Origin: Corynebacterium accolens
GTDB lineage: Bacteria; Actinomycetota; Actinomycetes; Mycobacteriales; Mycobacteriaceae
NCBI RefSeq assembly: GCF_023520795.1
Contig: NZ_CP046605.1
Coordinates: 682,001-746,000, forward strand
Direction of reading: 5' to 3'
DNA: 64,000 nucleotides
Below are positions 51,381 through 60,429 of this stretch, piece by piece. The number at the start of each line of letters is the position of its first letter. Within the stretch, counting starts at the first letter, position 1. Under the pieces are notes generated by a model. That model did not search any database. It had not been told where the DNA came from and saw only the letters and a program-made list of their open reading frames with translations. Position numbers and translations under genes: made by a program.

Positions 51381-51637
51381 GCCCTACAGACAAGGTAAAA
51401 GAAGCGATCCGCGGCGGTCACTCCACGCCCGCGGATATCGCTCGGGCAACGGGATTAGGCCAGGGGACGGTGGAGGTTATCCTCGCCCACTTGGAACACA
51501 GCGCGCAGCTCGTGCGCGAATCGCTCTCCTCGTGCCCGACGGGCGGCTGCGGTAGTTGCTCGCACAGTGATGGCTGCTCGGGCGCCGAAGGCGGGCGCCG
51601 TGAACCGGTCTTATTGAAGCTTTCGGCCCACCCTTAA
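51377..51637 (+). CDS. FeoC-like winged-helix protein with Cys-rich tail
   Basis: An 86-residue protein overlapping the feoB stop (ATGA), so it is the third feo gene. Residues 4-50 are a small winged helix ([40 protein letters not shown]). A Cys/Gly-rich wing follows ([18 protein letters not shown], four cysteines) that in FeoC-type proteins binds an iron-sulfur cluster and may signal iron or oxygen state. It faces hisN, their ends overlapping by 4 bp. Could be called an Fe-S-cluster winged-helix FeoC; the sequence is short so confidence is moderate. Confidence 0.78.
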   Translation: MSPTDKVKEAIRGGHSTPADIARATGLGQGTVEVILAHLEHSAQLVRESLSSCPTGGCGSCSHSDGCSGAEGGRREPVLLKLSAHP

Positions 51638-52416
51638 TCCTGCAGCATCTCCAATGCGGCCTTGTGCAGGCGGCCATTGGAGGCAATGGCCGATCCGCCG
51701 TGCGGCCCGGGATTGCCGGATAGATCCGTAAACGTACCGCCGGCCTCGGTCACGAGCAGGGACGGGGCGGCGAGATCCCAGAGGGAGACCTCCGGCTCGG
51801 TGGCGATATCGACGGCACCCTCTGCCACGAGGCAATAAGACCAGAAATCGCCATAGCCGCGCAGACGCCATGTCTTATCCGTCAAGTTGAGGAACTTATC
51901 GCGCAACCCGCGCTCGGACCAGCCGGTCAGCGAGCTCATGGCCAGGGATGCGTGCCCAAGCTTTTCGATCTGAGAGACGTGCAGGCGCTTCGGCTCGCCG
52001 CCAAAAACACGGTAGGCACCGGCGCCTTTCGCCGCGTACCAGCGACGGCGCAGGGCAGGCGCGGAGACCACGGAGACGACCGGTTCGCCGTCCTCAAGCA
52101 GGGAAATAAGCGTGGCCCATACCGGCACGCCGCGCACGAAGTTCTTCGTACCATCGATGGGATCGATAACCCACTGGCGGCCCTCGTAGCAGGCCTGGCC
52201 GCCGAATTCTTCGCCCAAAACCTCATCGCGCGGGCGGGAGCGCTTCAGCGAATCGCGGATGTGCTTCTCGCAGTTCAGATCCGCATCCGAAACCGGGGTC
52301 AGGTCCGGCTTTTCCTTGACGGAAAGGTCGGTGGCCTCAAAGCGATGCATCGTGACCACATCGGCGTGACCGGCTAACTCGAGAGCGAGACCTAAGTCTT
52401 CTTTGAATTTACCCAC
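51634..52416 (-). CDS. hisN: Histidinol-phosphatase, inositol-monophosphatase-like
   Basis: HisN removes phosphate from histidinol phosphate in histidine biosynthesis in actinobacteria. The 260-residue protein has the IMPase metal motifs: GEEFGG (about residue 68), [22 protein letters not shown] (about 82) and, at the C terminus, [19 protein letters not shown]. The [16 protein letters not shown] version is typical of HisN rather than general IMPase. It overlaps impA by 8 bp at its 5' end, so it is the second gene of a two-gene unit, as cg0910-cg0911 are adjacent in C. glutamicum. Start ATG 52416. Confidence 0.9.
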   Translation of the reverse strand: MGKFKEDLGLALELAGHADVVTMHRFEATDLSVKEKPDLTPVSDADLNCEKHIRDSLKRSRPRDEVLGEEFGGQACYEGRQWVIDPIDGTKNFVRGVPVWATLISLLEDGEPVVSVVSAPALRRRWYAAKGAGAYRVFGGEPKRLHVSQIEKLGHASLAMSSLTGWSERGLRDKFLNLTDKTWRLRGYGDFWSYCLVAEGAVDIATEPEVSLWDLAAPSLLVTEAGGTFTDLSGNPGPHGGSAIASNGRLHKAALEMLQD

Positions 52417-53236
52417 GGAGCCATTCCTCCATTTGTTGAACTACCTGTTTATTTCCGGCCAAGCACCACTCGACGCCACCGGCTTCTACCTTGCGGGCGG
52501 CACCACCGGCGGCTTCAATGAGAGCCTTGCCGGGGAACCAATCCCAATCCGCTACCGAATGCTGCATCCATGCGCCCCACGTGCCTTCTGCCGCGGAGGC
52601 CAAGTCCACCGAACCGGCACCAAGCATACGGACTGTAGCAAAGTTTTCGGCCACCCGCTGCCACGCGGCACGAATTTCTGGATCCGCCAGCGACGTTGGG
52701 TGTAGGTAGGACGAGAGAGAGATTTCTTCTGCCGGCTTATCCTGCAGCTTGGCAACGTCCTTGCCATCGAGCGAGGTAGGGTAGTCGCGCCCGCCAAACC
52801 AGGTATAGCCCATGGCGGGGCGGTGGACGGCGCCGAGGGCGATCCCGGAGGCATCGGTAAGCGCGAGCGCCGAGCACCAATAATCCGAGCCAGAGGTGAA
52901 ATTGTAGGTGCCATCCACCGGATCGATGACCCAATTGCGCCCAGACTGGGACTCGCGGGCGGTGCCTTCCTCGCCCACCAAGCCGTCCTCGGGGCGCACG
53001 GCCTCTAGCACGCCGGCGATAAAGCGCTCGGCGGCGCGGTCCGCATCCGTGACCACGTCAGAAATAGAGGTTTTCTGCTCAACCGAGACGCCCATCTCGC
53101 GCAAGCGCCAAGCCAAGCGTCCGGCGTTATACACAAGCGCCTGCGCCAAATGGGCATCCCCATCGTCTGCATGCGCGACAATAAACGTTTTGATGACCGC
53201 ATCGATCATCTCCTGCAAGCTTGGCTTTTGATCCAT
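52409..53236 (-). CDS. impA: Inositol monophosphatase family protein (ImpA-like)
   Basis: A 275-residue IMPase-family phosphatase with [14 protein letters not shown] (about residue 60), [21 protein letters not shown] (about 104) and a C-terminal [17 protein letters not shown] motif. It likely dephosphorylates myo-inositol phosphate, needed for mycothiol and phosphatidylinositol, although sequence alone does not separate this from other sugar phosphates. ATG 53236 is chosen ([10 protein letters not shown]); ATG 53245 is possible. Divergent from prfB with ~70 bp between, and 8 bp overlap with hisN. Confidence 0.88.
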   Translation of the reverse strand: MDQKPSLQEMIDAVIKTFIVAHADDGDAHLAQALVYNAGRLAWRLREMGVSVEQKTSISDVVTDADRAAERFIAGVLEAVRPEDGLVGEEGTARESQSGRNWVIDPVDGTYNFTSGSDYWCSALALTDASGIALGAVHRPAMGYTWFGGRDYPTSLDGKDVAKLQDKPAEEISLSSYLHPTSLADPEIRAAWQRVAENFATVRMLGAGSVDLASAAEGTWGAWMQHSVADWDWFPGKALIEAAGGAARKVEAGGVEWCLAGNKQVVQQMEEWLRG

Positions 53237-53305
53237 GCACACCATTGTCGCCCTAAATCCAGCCAATGGCTAATTCTGTGGGGGAGGTGGGTAAGATTGG
53301 GGCCT

Positions 53306-54409
53306 ATGCGTCCCGAAGTAATTACACGGCTCAAGCAATTGGACACCACCCTGACCACCATTGAAAAGGTCATGGATCCGGAAGCCTTGGCTGCGCGCAT
53401 TCGGGAGTTGGAAGCCCAAGCTGGGGATCCCTCGCTGTGGGATGACCCCGAGCACGCACAAAAGGTCACCTCTGAGCTGTCTTCAGCACAGGCAAAGGTC
53501 CGCAAACTGGAATCCTTGCGCGGGCGCTTAGATGATATGCCGGTGATGTACGAGCTCGCGGAGGAAGAAGGTACCGTCTCCGTTGCCGATGAAGACCTTG
53601 CTGAGCTGGAAAGCGCCATCGAATCCCTCGAGGTAACAACCATGCTCTCCGGGGAATATGACCCGCGCGAGGCCGTGATCAATATCCGGTCGGGTGCCGG
53701 CGGGGTAGACGCGGCCGATTGGGCGGAGATGCTCATGCGCATGTACACCCGCTGGGCCGGAAAGCACGACCACAAGGTGGATATTTACGATATTTCCTAT
53801 GCTGAGGAAGCAGGAATTAAATCCGCCACCTTCGTGGTGCATGGGGAATACATGTACGGCCAGCTTTCCGTGGAACAGGGCGCGCACCGCCTCGTGCGCC
53901 TTTCGCCCTTTGACAACCAGGGCCGGCGCCAAACCTCCTTCGCAGAGGTCGAGGTCCTTCCTGTAGTGGAGCAAACGGACCACATCGACGTGCCAGATAA
54001 TGAGGTGCGCGTGGACGTGTACCGTTCCTCTGGCCCCGGTGGACAGTCCGTTAACACCACCGATTCCGCGGTGCGCCTGACCCATATCCCCACCGGCATC
54101 GTGGTCACCTGCCAGAACGAGAAGTCGCAGATCCAAAACAAGGCTTCTGCCATGCGGGTGTTGCAGGCAAAGCTTCTGGAACGCAAACGCCAGGAGGAGC
54201 GGGCGGAGCTCGATGCGCTTGGCGCTGGCGGCAATGCCTCTTGGGGTAACCAGATGCGCTCTTATGTTTTGCACCCGTACCAAATGGTTAAAGACCTGCG
54301 CACCAATTTTGAAATGGGCGATCCCTCCAAGGTACTCGACGGGGATATCGACGGCTTCTTGGAAGCCGGCATCCGCTGGCGCATGCAACAAGAGCGCGGC
54401 GAGGATTAA
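53306..54409 (+). CDS. prfB: Peptide chain release factor 2
   Basis: RF2 releases peptides at UGA and UAA. The 367-residue protein has the stop-codon recognition tripeptide SPF in [16 protein letters not shown] (about residue 200) and the GGQ in [17 protein letters not shown] (about 245). The gene is one open frame, so it has no programmed frameshift at the CTTTGA site used by E. coli prfB; this is usual in actinobacteria. ATG 53306 ([13 protein letters not shown]) is chosen; a longer frame from 53150 reads into the impA promoter region and is rejected. Confidence 0.96.
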   Translation: MRPEVITRLKQLDTTLTTIEKVMDPEALAARIRELEAQAGDPSLWDDPEHAQKVTSELSSAQAKVRKLESLRGRLDDMPVMYELAEEEGTVSVADEDLAELESAIESLEVTTMLSGEYDPREAVINIRSGAGGVDAADWAEMLMRMYTRWAGKHDHKVDIYDISYAEEAGIKSATFVVHGEYMYGQLSVEQGAHRLVRLSPFDNQGRRQTSFAEVEVLPVVEQTDHIDVPDNEVRVDVYRSSGPGGQSVNTTDSAVRLTHIPTGIVVTCQNEKSQIQNKASAMRVLQAKLLERKRQEERAELDALGAGGNASWGNQMRSYVLHPYQMVKDLRTNFEMGDPSKVLDGDIDGFLEAGIRWRMQQERGED

Positions 54410-54430
54410 CCTCAACCGCGCCCTGCAGGA

Positions 54431-56059
54431 TTAAGCCGGGTAGTGCATCGGCGCGCCCGGTCCAAGTGGGATACCCAGCAGGTACCACACGATAAAGAAG
54501 ATGAACCAGCCAACGATCATGGCGATGGAATACGGCAGCGCCAGCGACATCAGCGTGCCAACACCCGCCGGCTTGTAGTAGCGCTGCAGGAAGGTCAGTG
54601 CGAGGGCGAAGTACGGCGACATCGGGGTGATGATATTTGTCGGCGAGTCACCGATACGGAAGAGCATCTGGGAGACCTCGGGCGAGATGCCCACGTACAT
54701 CATCATCGGGACGATCACCGGCGCCATCAGTGCCCACTGCGCGGAACCTGAGGTAATGAACAGGTTGAGGACTGCCACCATGGCCACGAGCGCGGCGAAC
54801 ATCAAGATGGGCGGCAGCGACCAAGCCTGCAGCAGCTCAGAGCCCTTAATGGCGGTCCACACACCGAGGTTGGACCACTGGAACCACGCCAAGAATTGGG
54901 CGACGGCGAAGAAGAGCACCAGCATGGGAACCAAGGTCTTAATGCCTTTAGCCATAAAGTCTGGCACGTCAGAGGCGGACTTCAGCGTGCCGGCGTAGAT
55001 GCCGTAGACGATGCCGCAGACCAAAAAGGCCAGGGCAATGGGAACCGCAATCGCGCTAATGAGCGGCGATTCCATGAAGCTATCTTCCTGGCTAGCGAGC
55101 GGAGAGCCCGGGATAAAGAGCAGGGCGAAGAAACCAGCGAGGAAGATGAGCAGCGCGATGCCAGAGGCGGTCAAGCCCTTTTGTTCCTCCGGCTTTACCC
55201 GCAGCTCGTCTTCTTCTTCCTCGAAATCAACGTCGCCTTCTTCCGCGTCCTCGTCCGCCTCATTATCAGCGGCGCCGGCGGCCTGGGAGAAGGAGACTTC
55301 CTCGTAATTGATCTTGTCGTGGTTGACCAGCTCACGGGCCTTTTTCACCATGAACCATTCCGTGACGGCGGTGATGATAAGGGACAGCACGATGGCGGAT
55401 GGAATGACGAAGAAGATATTGGCCAGCGGGCTGACCTCGTAGGCTTCATCTACGAACTGGGCGGCGGGAGTGGAAATACCGGCCAGCAGGAGGTCAGTGA
55501 TGTTGAGGATCAGCGAGGCGTTGAAGCCCGCCGAGGATGCCGCAAAGGCCACCATGGCACCCACGATGGGGGAGCGGCCGACCGAGTGGAAGGCCATCGC
55601 GCCCAGCGGGATGAGGATGACATAAATGGCATCCGAAGCCACGGAACCGGTCACGCCGGCCAGGGCGACGATGAAGGTCAGGAACTTCGGGCTGACCTTG
55701 GTCACCATGGCGCGCACGAGCGCGGACAAAAGCCCGGACTGCTCAGCCACGGCCACACCCAGCATCACGGCAAGGATGACGCCCAATGGCGGGAAGCTCG
55801 TGAAGTTCTCCACCGCGTCCGTGACCATGCGCGAGATATTCTCGGTGGTCAGGAGGGATTCAACCTCGATGGTATCGCCGGATTTGGGATCCTCGGCGCT
55901 CATGCCAATTAAGTGGCCAATCCAGGAGGTAATGGCGACGATGATCGCGAGGATGACGAAGAGCCAGAAAGGATCGGGGAGTTTATTGCCAATCTTTTCT
56001 ACGGTGCCTAAAAAGCCGCTTGCTTTCTCCGGTTTATCTTTGGTTTTAGTCTCGGCCAT
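54431..56059 (-). CDS. AbgT family transporter
   Basis: A 542-residue membrane protein with about 12 helices and the AbgT family patterns PLGVILAVMLGVAVAEQSGLLSALVRAM, FAASSAGFNASLILNITDLLLAGISTPAAQ, ITSGSAQWALMAPVIVPMMMYVGISPEVSQMLFRIGDSPTNIITPMSPYFALALTFLQRY. AbgT proteins take up p-aminobenzoyl-glutamate or export sulfonamides. A long acidic cytosolic loop (about residues 260-300, EADEDAEEGDVDFEEEEDELR) is unusual. It lies tail-to-tail with prfB (21 bp) and has no operon partner. Start ATG 56059. Confidence 0.92.
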   Translation of the reverse strand: MAETKTKDKPEKASGFLGTVEKIGNKLPDPFWLFVILAIIVAITSWIGHLIGMSAEDPKSGDTIEVESLLTTENISRMVTDAVENFTSFPPLGVILAVMLGVAVAEQSGLLSALVRAMVTKVSPKFLTFIVALAGVTGSVASDAIYVILIPLGAMAFHSVGRSPIVGAMVAFAASSAGFNASLILNITDLLLAGISTPAAQFVDEAYEVSPLANIFFVIPSAIVLSLIITAVTEWFMVKKARELVNHDKINYEEVSFSQAAGAADNEADEDAEEGDVDFEEEEDELRVKPEEQKGLTASGIALLIFLAGFFALLFIPGSPLASQEDSFMESPLISAIAVPIALAFLVCGIVYGIYAGTLKSASDVPDFMAKGIKTLVPMLVLFFAVAQFLAWFQWSNLGVWTAIKGSELLQAWSLPPILMFAALVAMVAVLNLFITSGSAQWALMAPVIVPMMMYVGISPEVSQMLFRIGDSPTNIITPMSPYFALALTFLQRYYKPAGVGTLMSLALPYSIAMIVGWFIFFIVWYLLGIPLGPGAPMHYPA

Positions 56060-56179
56060 AGTATCGGCACTTTCTGTCGATCGGGTCGGGCATCATTGCG
56101 TACCAGATTTTGTGTTCTAGACTACACTACTAAATAGCGTTCACAGGTCACTGTCAACTTTGGTTGCTACAGTGGCGGG

Positions 56180-56878
56180 GTGATTACTTTCAATAACGTG
56201 ACTAAGGTGTATTCCGCCCAGTCCCGCCCCGCGCTCGATGGGGTGTCTTTTGAAATTGCGGACGGTGAGTTTGCGTTCCTCATCGGCTCTTCGGGGTCCG
56301 GAAAGTCCACTTTTCTTGAGCTCATGGTGCGCTATAGCAATGTGACCTCGGGCGATATTTACTTCGGTGACTTCCACGTCAATGAGTTGAAGGGCAAGGA
56401 TATTAACGCCCTGCGCCAATCCATTGGCTACGTATTCCAAGATTTTCGGCTGCTTCCCAAGCTGAACGTGTACCAGAATGTGGCGTTTGCCCTGGAGGTC
56501 ATCGGCAAGAGCAAGCACCGCATCTCCACCGCGGTGCCGCAGGTGCTGGAGATGGTGGGGCTGGAAAACCGCCACCATGCGATGCCGCACGAGCTTTCCG
56601 GCGGTGAGCAGCAGCGCGTTGCTATCGCCCGCGCCCTGGTCAATCGGCCGAAGCTGCTGCTTGCCGATGAACCCACGGGCAACCTCGATCCCGCCACCGC
56701 CGACGGGATCATGGACTTGCTGTTGCGCATCAACAAGCGTGGCACCACCGTAGTGATGTCCACGCACAATTCCCGCGCCGTGGATAAGGCGAAGAGGCGC
56801 GTGCTGGAATTGCGCGATGGCACGCTCGTTCGCGATGAACACAACGCCGCCTATTCGGCGCAGGAGGAGCAGGCATGA
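56180..56878 (+). CDS. ftsE: Cell-division ABC ATPase FtsE
   Basis: The 232-residue FtsE has Walker A GSSGSGKSTFLELMVR (about residue 36), Q-loop YVFQDFRLLP, signature LSGGEQQRVAIARALVNRP and Walker B LLLADEPTGNLDPAT. With FtsX it activates RipC-like hydrolases at the septum. GTG 56180 is the start; TACAGT ends 6 bases before it, suggesting a leaderless message. A 4 bp overlap (ATGA) joins it to ftsX. Order prfB-ftsE-ftsX-smpB is conserved in actinobacteria, though abgT has been inserted here. Confidence 0.93.
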   Translation: MITFNNVTKVYSAQSRPALDGVSFEIADGEFAFLIGSSGSGKSTFLELMVRYSNVTSGDIYFGDFHVNELKGKDINALRQSIGYVFQDFRLLPKLNVYQNVAFALEVIGKSKHRISTAVPQVLEMVGLENRHHAMPHELSGGEQQRVAIARALVNRPKLLLADEPTGNLDPATADGIMDLLLRINKRGTTVVMSTHNSRAVDKAKRRVLELRDGTLVRDEHNAAYSAQEEQA

Positions 56879-57777
56879 ACCTAGGATTCATCTTCCGCGA
56901 GGCCACCAAGGGCTTGGGCCGCAACCTGACGATGACCATCGCGATGCTCATTACCACAGCCATTTCTGTCGGCGCCGTGGTTGCCGGCATCATGGTCACC
57001 AACCTCACCAAGGATACGAAGGATATCTACTTGGACCGCGTCGAGGTTATGGTGCAGCTCAACGAGGATATTTCAGCCACGGATCCAAACTGCTCCACTC
57101 CCGCATGCGCGGACTTAAAGGACCAGTTGGAATCCGATAGTTCCGTAGAGTCCGTGGAATTTCGCAACCGGGAGGCTTCCTACGAGCGCTTCCGTGAGCT
57201 CTTCCAGGACACGGATCCGGTGATGGTGGAACAAACCTCGCCGGATGCGCTGCCTGCAGCATTGCACGTGCGCCTCGTTGATCCGGAGGAAGCCTCCGCT
57301 ATCGATGCCGTGCGGGATAACCCGGCGGTAGAAGAGGTCGTGGACCAGCAGGAAGAGGTGCGCGAGGCGGCAAGCAACCTCGATTCCATCCGCACCGCCA
57401 CCTTCATCGTGGCCATCGTGATGTCCATTGCAGCCATCTTCTTGGTGGCCAATATGGTGCAAATCGCCGCCTTCCACCGCACCCGGGAGACCGAAATTAT
57501 GCGCATGGTGGGCGCCTCGCGCTGGATGACGCAAGCGCCGTTCGTGGTAGAAGCGGTGCTCGCCTCCCTTATCGGTGTGGTCCTGGGCGGTGCCGGGCTG
57601 CTCGTGGCGAAGTCCCAAGTGATCGATCCTGCGCTGCAGGGCCTGTATGAATCGCAGTTGCTGGCACCGATGAAGTTAAGCGATCTGTGGATAGCACTGC
57701 CGCTGGTGGGGCTGCTCGCCTTGGCGGTTACCGCTGCCACCGCGCAGATTACCCTGCGTTCCTATGTCCGCCGCTAA
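56875..57777 (+). CDS. ftsX: Cell-division permease-like protein FtsX
   Basis: A 300-residue FtsX: one N-terminal transmembrane helix (about residues 20-45, NLTMTIAMLITTAISVGAVV), an extracellular domain with a cysteine pair (DPNCSTPACADLK), and three further helices around 175-195, 225-245 and 265-290. FIVAIVMSIAAIFLVANMVQIAAFHRTRETEIMRMVGASRWM is the family motif. It couples FtsE to cell-wall hydrolases. Its start overlaps the ftsE stop. Confidence 0.93.
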   Translation: MNLGFIFREATKGLGRNLTMTIAMLITTAISVGAVVAGIMVTNLTKDTKDIYLDRVEVMVQLNEDISATDPNCSTPACADLKDQLESDSSVESVEFRNREASYERFRELFQDTDPVMVEQTSPDALPAALHVRLVDPEEASAIDAVRDNPAVEEVVDQQEEVREAASNLDSIRTATFIVAIVMSIAAIFLVANMVQIAAFHRTRETEIMRMVGASRWMTQAPFVVEAVLASLIGVVLGGAGLLVAKSQVIDPALQGLYESQLLAPMKLSDLWIALPLVGLLALAVTAATAQITLRSYVRR

Positions 57778-57821
57778 GCCGTTTGCCGGGTGCGGTAAAC
57801 GAGCAGTACACTGAGGCAATT

Positions 57822-58325
57822 ATGGCTAAAAAGGGCAAGAAGAATAAGAAGGCGGCTTCCGGGGACGCCACGCTTGCGACCAACCGCCGGGCCCGGCACG
57901 ACTATAAGATCCTCGAAGAATTCGAGTGCGGCATCGTCCTGCTCGGCACGGAGATCAAATCCCTCCGGGAAGGCAAGATCTCGCTTAATGATGCCTTCGC
58001 CACCATTGATAATGGCGAGGTGTACTTGCGGAATCTACACATTCCGGAGTATTCGATGGGGTCCTGGACCAACCACAGCCCGCGGCGCACCCGCAAGCTC
58101 TTGCTGCACCGCCGGGAGATCGACAAGCTCTACGGGCAGGTGCGCAACGGCAATAAAACCTTGGTGCCGCTCAAGGTGTACCTCAAAAATGGGTACGCGA
58201 AGTTGTCGCTGGCGCTCGCGCAGGGTAAGCAGGATTATGACAAGCGCGAAGACATCAAGCGGCGCGACCAGAACCGCGAAATCACCCGCGAGCTCGGCCG
58301 CCGCGTGAAGGGGATTAATGCTTAA
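57822..58325 (+). CDS. smpB: SsrA-binding protein SmpB
   Basis: SmpB delivers tmRNA to stalled ribosomes. The 167-residue protein has the family motifs NRRARHDYKILEEFECGIVLLGTEIKSLREGK, LRNLHIPEYSMGSWTNHSPRRTRKLLLHRREI, and the basic tail DIKRRDQNREITRELGRRVK that mimics an anticodon. Its partner ssrA is 425 bp downstream. ATG 57822 (MAKKGKKNKKAASGD) is chosen over a longer frame. An overlap of 8 bp follows into the DUF488 gene. Confidence 0.95.
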   Translation: MAKKGKKNKKAASGDATLATNRRARHDYKILEEFECGIVLLGTEIKSLREGKISLNDAFATIDNGEVYLRNLHIPEYSMGSWTNHSPRRTRKLLLHRREIDKLYGQVRNGNKTLVPLKVYLKNGYAKLSLALAQGKQDYDKREDIKRRDQNREITRELGRRVKGINA

Positions 58326-58683
58326 AACGGTAAAGGTTCACGATGCAGTCAAGGGCGAGGACTCCATTTCCGGAACCGGCGTATTGGTAGACCGCCTGTG
58401 GCCGCGGGGCATCGCCAAGGCGGACCTGGACTATGACGAATGGTTTAAGGACGTGGCGCCCAGCCCCGAGCTGCGCAAGTGGTGGGGCCATGACGATGAT
58501 TCCTTCCAGGAGTTTTCGCGCCGCTACCGCGCCGAGCTCGATGACCGCGAGTCCGAGGAACTCACCCGGTTGCTCTCCTTGGCAAAGGAGGGGGACCTCA
58601 CCCTGCTCTTTGGTGCTGCCGACCGCGAGATTAACCACGCGGTGGTCTTAAAAGACTGGCTGGAAGAGCACTTGGAGAAATAA
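58318..58683 (+). CDS. DUF488 family protein
   Basis: A 121-residue protein of the DUF488/YeaO family with VLVDRLWPRGIAKADLDYDEWFKDVAPSPELRKWWGHD at the N-terminal third and FSRRYRAEL. Function unknown; the RLWPRG motif is the family hallmark. Overlap with smpB (8 bp) indicates one message. Small and soluble with no membrane segment. Confidence 0.85.
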   Translation: MLKTVKVHDAVKGEDSISGTGVLVDRLWPRGIAKADLDYDEWFKDVAPSPELRKWWGHDDDSFQEFSRRYRAELDDRESEELTRLLSLAKEGDLTLLFGAADREINHAVVLKDWLEEHLEK

Positions 58684-58749
58684 AAGCGTCTGCGGTAGTG
58701 TTGGAATAACCGTAGGGAATGATGCACTATCCCGTCCCTACAGTGCTAT

Positions 58750-59132
58750 GGGGTTGATTTGGTTTCGACTTCGTACACTGCGCCAGGGGAAGCGTGCCGG
58801 TGAAGGCTATCGACCACCGTTTAAGCGTCGTAGCAAACAAATAAACGCAGAGAAGAACTCTCAGCGTGACTACGCCCTCGCTGCCTAATTACAGCGACGC
58901 GTGTCTGTCAGCCTAGGTTTCGTTCCTGACCTAGAACCTGGCATCGACTAAGGAACTTGCCGTCTGGCTGTGTCATCAGGACCAGATGGGACTCTTACTG
59001 GTGACTGGGCCCATCATCCGGTACGAGTTCGCCCGAACCGGAGGGCCGAGCAGAGATCATGTGCGAACTGCGCACGGAGAAGCCCTGGCAAGGTGACGAA
59101 GGACCCGGGTTCAAGTCCCGGCAGCTCCACCA
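58750..59132 (+). ncRNA. ssrA: Transfer-messenger RNA (tmRNA)
   Basis: The 5' end GGGGTTG pairs with CAGCTCC before ACCA at the 3' end, giving the tRNA-like acceptor, and GGTTCAAGTCCCGG carries the T-loop. The resume codon is GCA at 58847, giving tag AEKNSQRDYALAA and TAA at 58886-58888. This is the actinobacterial type. Length 383 nt. Encoded next to smpB. Confidence 0.96.
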
Positions 59133-59134
59133 AG

Positions 59135-59169
59135 AGCCCCAGCTAGATTCAGTTCTAGCTGGGGCTTTT
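59135..59169 (+). terminator. Terminator after ssrA
   Basis: AGCCCCAGCTAGA (59135-59147) pairs with TCTAGCTGGGGCT (59154-59166) with a 6-base loop, followed by TTTTC. Confidence 0.93.
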
Positions 59170-59301
59170 CTCATAAAATCCATCCGCGCGGGGGTAGGGT
59201 AGGCGGGTATCGATTTGTCCTCGCAACAGGGGTTTTCTTTCGCAAATGCAGCGCGTTTCTATGGTCGGGACGATGCTCTTTAGGAAAGGTTACCCTCAAC
59301 C

Positions 59302-59331
59302 TTGATTGGTTAGGGTGACTTAAGATAAGTT
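59302..59331 (+). promoter_or_regulatory. Promoter with DtxR-like box before the third binding lipoprotein
   Basis: -35 TTGATT (59302-59307) and -10 TAAGTT (59326-59331), spaced 18 bp. The spacer holds TTAGGGTGACTTAAGATAA (59310-59328), which matches the DtxR consensus at 13 of 19 positions. Layout same as the promoter at 39537-39566. Confidence 0.6.
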
Positions 59332-59368
59332 AATGGGGCATTTGTTTCTCGTCTATAAGGAAAGCACA

Positions 59369-60361
59369 ATGAAGAAAATTCATCGCGCTCTTTTGTCTGT
59401 CGTAGCTGTCGCCTCCTTGGCACTTACCGCATGTAGCACTGCGGAAGAAGAGGACCAGGGTTCGAATAAGGGGACATCGGAAAGCGCACTGCAGATCGAA
59501 GATAATAACGGCACCCACGAGCTGGACGTACCGTTCGAGCGCGTCGCGGTAACGGATAACCGCGCCTTCGAAATCCTCGCGGACTGGGACCTCAATATCG
59601 TGGCTGCCCCGCTCGGCATTGTCCCAGATACCCTCTCGGACAAGATCAATGAAGACTCGATCGAGGCCAACCTGGGTATGCACCGCGAACCTGACCTGGA
59701 AGCACTGGTTGCCGCAGAGCCGGACATCGTCATCAACGGTCAGCGCTTCACCCAGCACCAGGCTGATATCGAGGCACTGATGGAAGATACCCCGGTCCTC
59801 GACTTCTCCCCGCGCGACGATAAGGACATGGCGGAAGAACTCATCCGCCAGACCGAAGCACTGGGCAAGATCTTTGACCACGAAGATGAAGCAAAGAAGC
59901 TTGTCGATGACTTCAACAAGGCGCTGGACCGCGCCAAGGATGCCTACGATCCTGAGAAGACCGTCATGGCAGTCAACACCTCCGGTGGCGATATTAACTA
60001 CATCGCCCCAGGCAAGGGCCGCTTCTTCGGGCCATTCTTTGACCTGCTGGGCATGAAGCCATCCCTCGAGGTGGAAAACGCCAGCGATGACCACGAGGGC
60101 GATGACATCTCCGTCGAGGCAATCGCTGATTCCAACCCTGACTACATCCTCATCATGGACCGCGACGGTGCTATTGCCAAGGATGAAGCAGGCTACACCC
60201 CAGGTAAGAAGCTGGTAGAGGATTCCGCGGCACTCAAGAACGTGGCTGCCGTGAAGGAAGGCAAGATCGTTGCCGCTCCGCAGGATACCTACACCAATGA
60301 AAACATCATTACCTTCACGGAGACGCTCAACGCGATGGCAGACGCGTTTGAAAAGAACTAG
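59369..60361 (+). CDS. Iron-siderophore ABC transporter substrate-binding lipoprotein (FatB/CeuE type)
   Basis: A 330-residue lipoprotein; signal peptide with lipobox LTACST (Cys about residue 22). The mature protein has the FatB/CeuE-like pattern VPFERVAVTDNRAFEILADWDLNIVAAPLGIVP, EPDIVINGQRFTQHQADIEALMEDTPVLDFSP and TVMAVNTSGGDINYIAPGKGRFFGPFFDLLG. These bind catecholate-type ferric siderophores. AAGGA precedes ATG 59369. First gene of a four-gene operon with a hairpin between it and the first permease, which gives excess binding protein over permease. Confidence 0.92.
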   Translation: MKKIHRALLSVVAVASLALTACSTAEEEDQGSNKGTSESALQIEDNNGTHELDVPFERVAVTDNRAFEILADWDLNIVAAPLGIVPDTLSDKINEDSIEANLGMHREPDLEALVAAEPDIVINGQRFTQHQADIEALMEDTPVLDFSPRDDKDMAEELIRQTEALGKIFDHEDEAKKLVDDFNKALDRAKDAYDPEKTVMAVNTSGGDINYIAPGKGRFFGPFFDLLGMKPSLEVENASDDHEGDDISVEAIADSNPDYILIMDRDGAIAKDEAGYTPGKKLVEDSAALKNVAAVKEGKIVAAPQDTYTNENIITFTETLNAMADAFEKN

Positions 60362-60378
60362 CCACCACTAAAAACCGG

Positions 60379-60409
60379 AAACCGGAGGGATTTTGTGCCC
60401 TCCGGTTTT
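60379..60409 (+). terminator. Intra-operon hairpin after the FatB-like gene
   Basis: AAACCGGAGGG (60379-60389) pairs with CCCTCCGGTTT (60398-60408), with a T-rich 3' side. It lies between binding protein and permease and would partly terminate transcription or stabilise the lipoprotein message. Confidence 0.75.
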
Positions 60410-60429
60410 CAGGTGCGTAAAGGATAGTT

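Noticed and set aside
53150-53305. Longer N terminus for prfB, or a programmed frameshift
   Set aside because: The family N terminus begins at ATG 53306 and the gene is a single frame with no CTTTGA site, so no frameshift is needed.
54896-55912. 338-codon plus-strand frame antisense to abgT
   Set aside because: The minus-strand AbgT protein has all family motifs and membrane helices; the other strand gives a Gly/His/Asp-rich nonsense protein.
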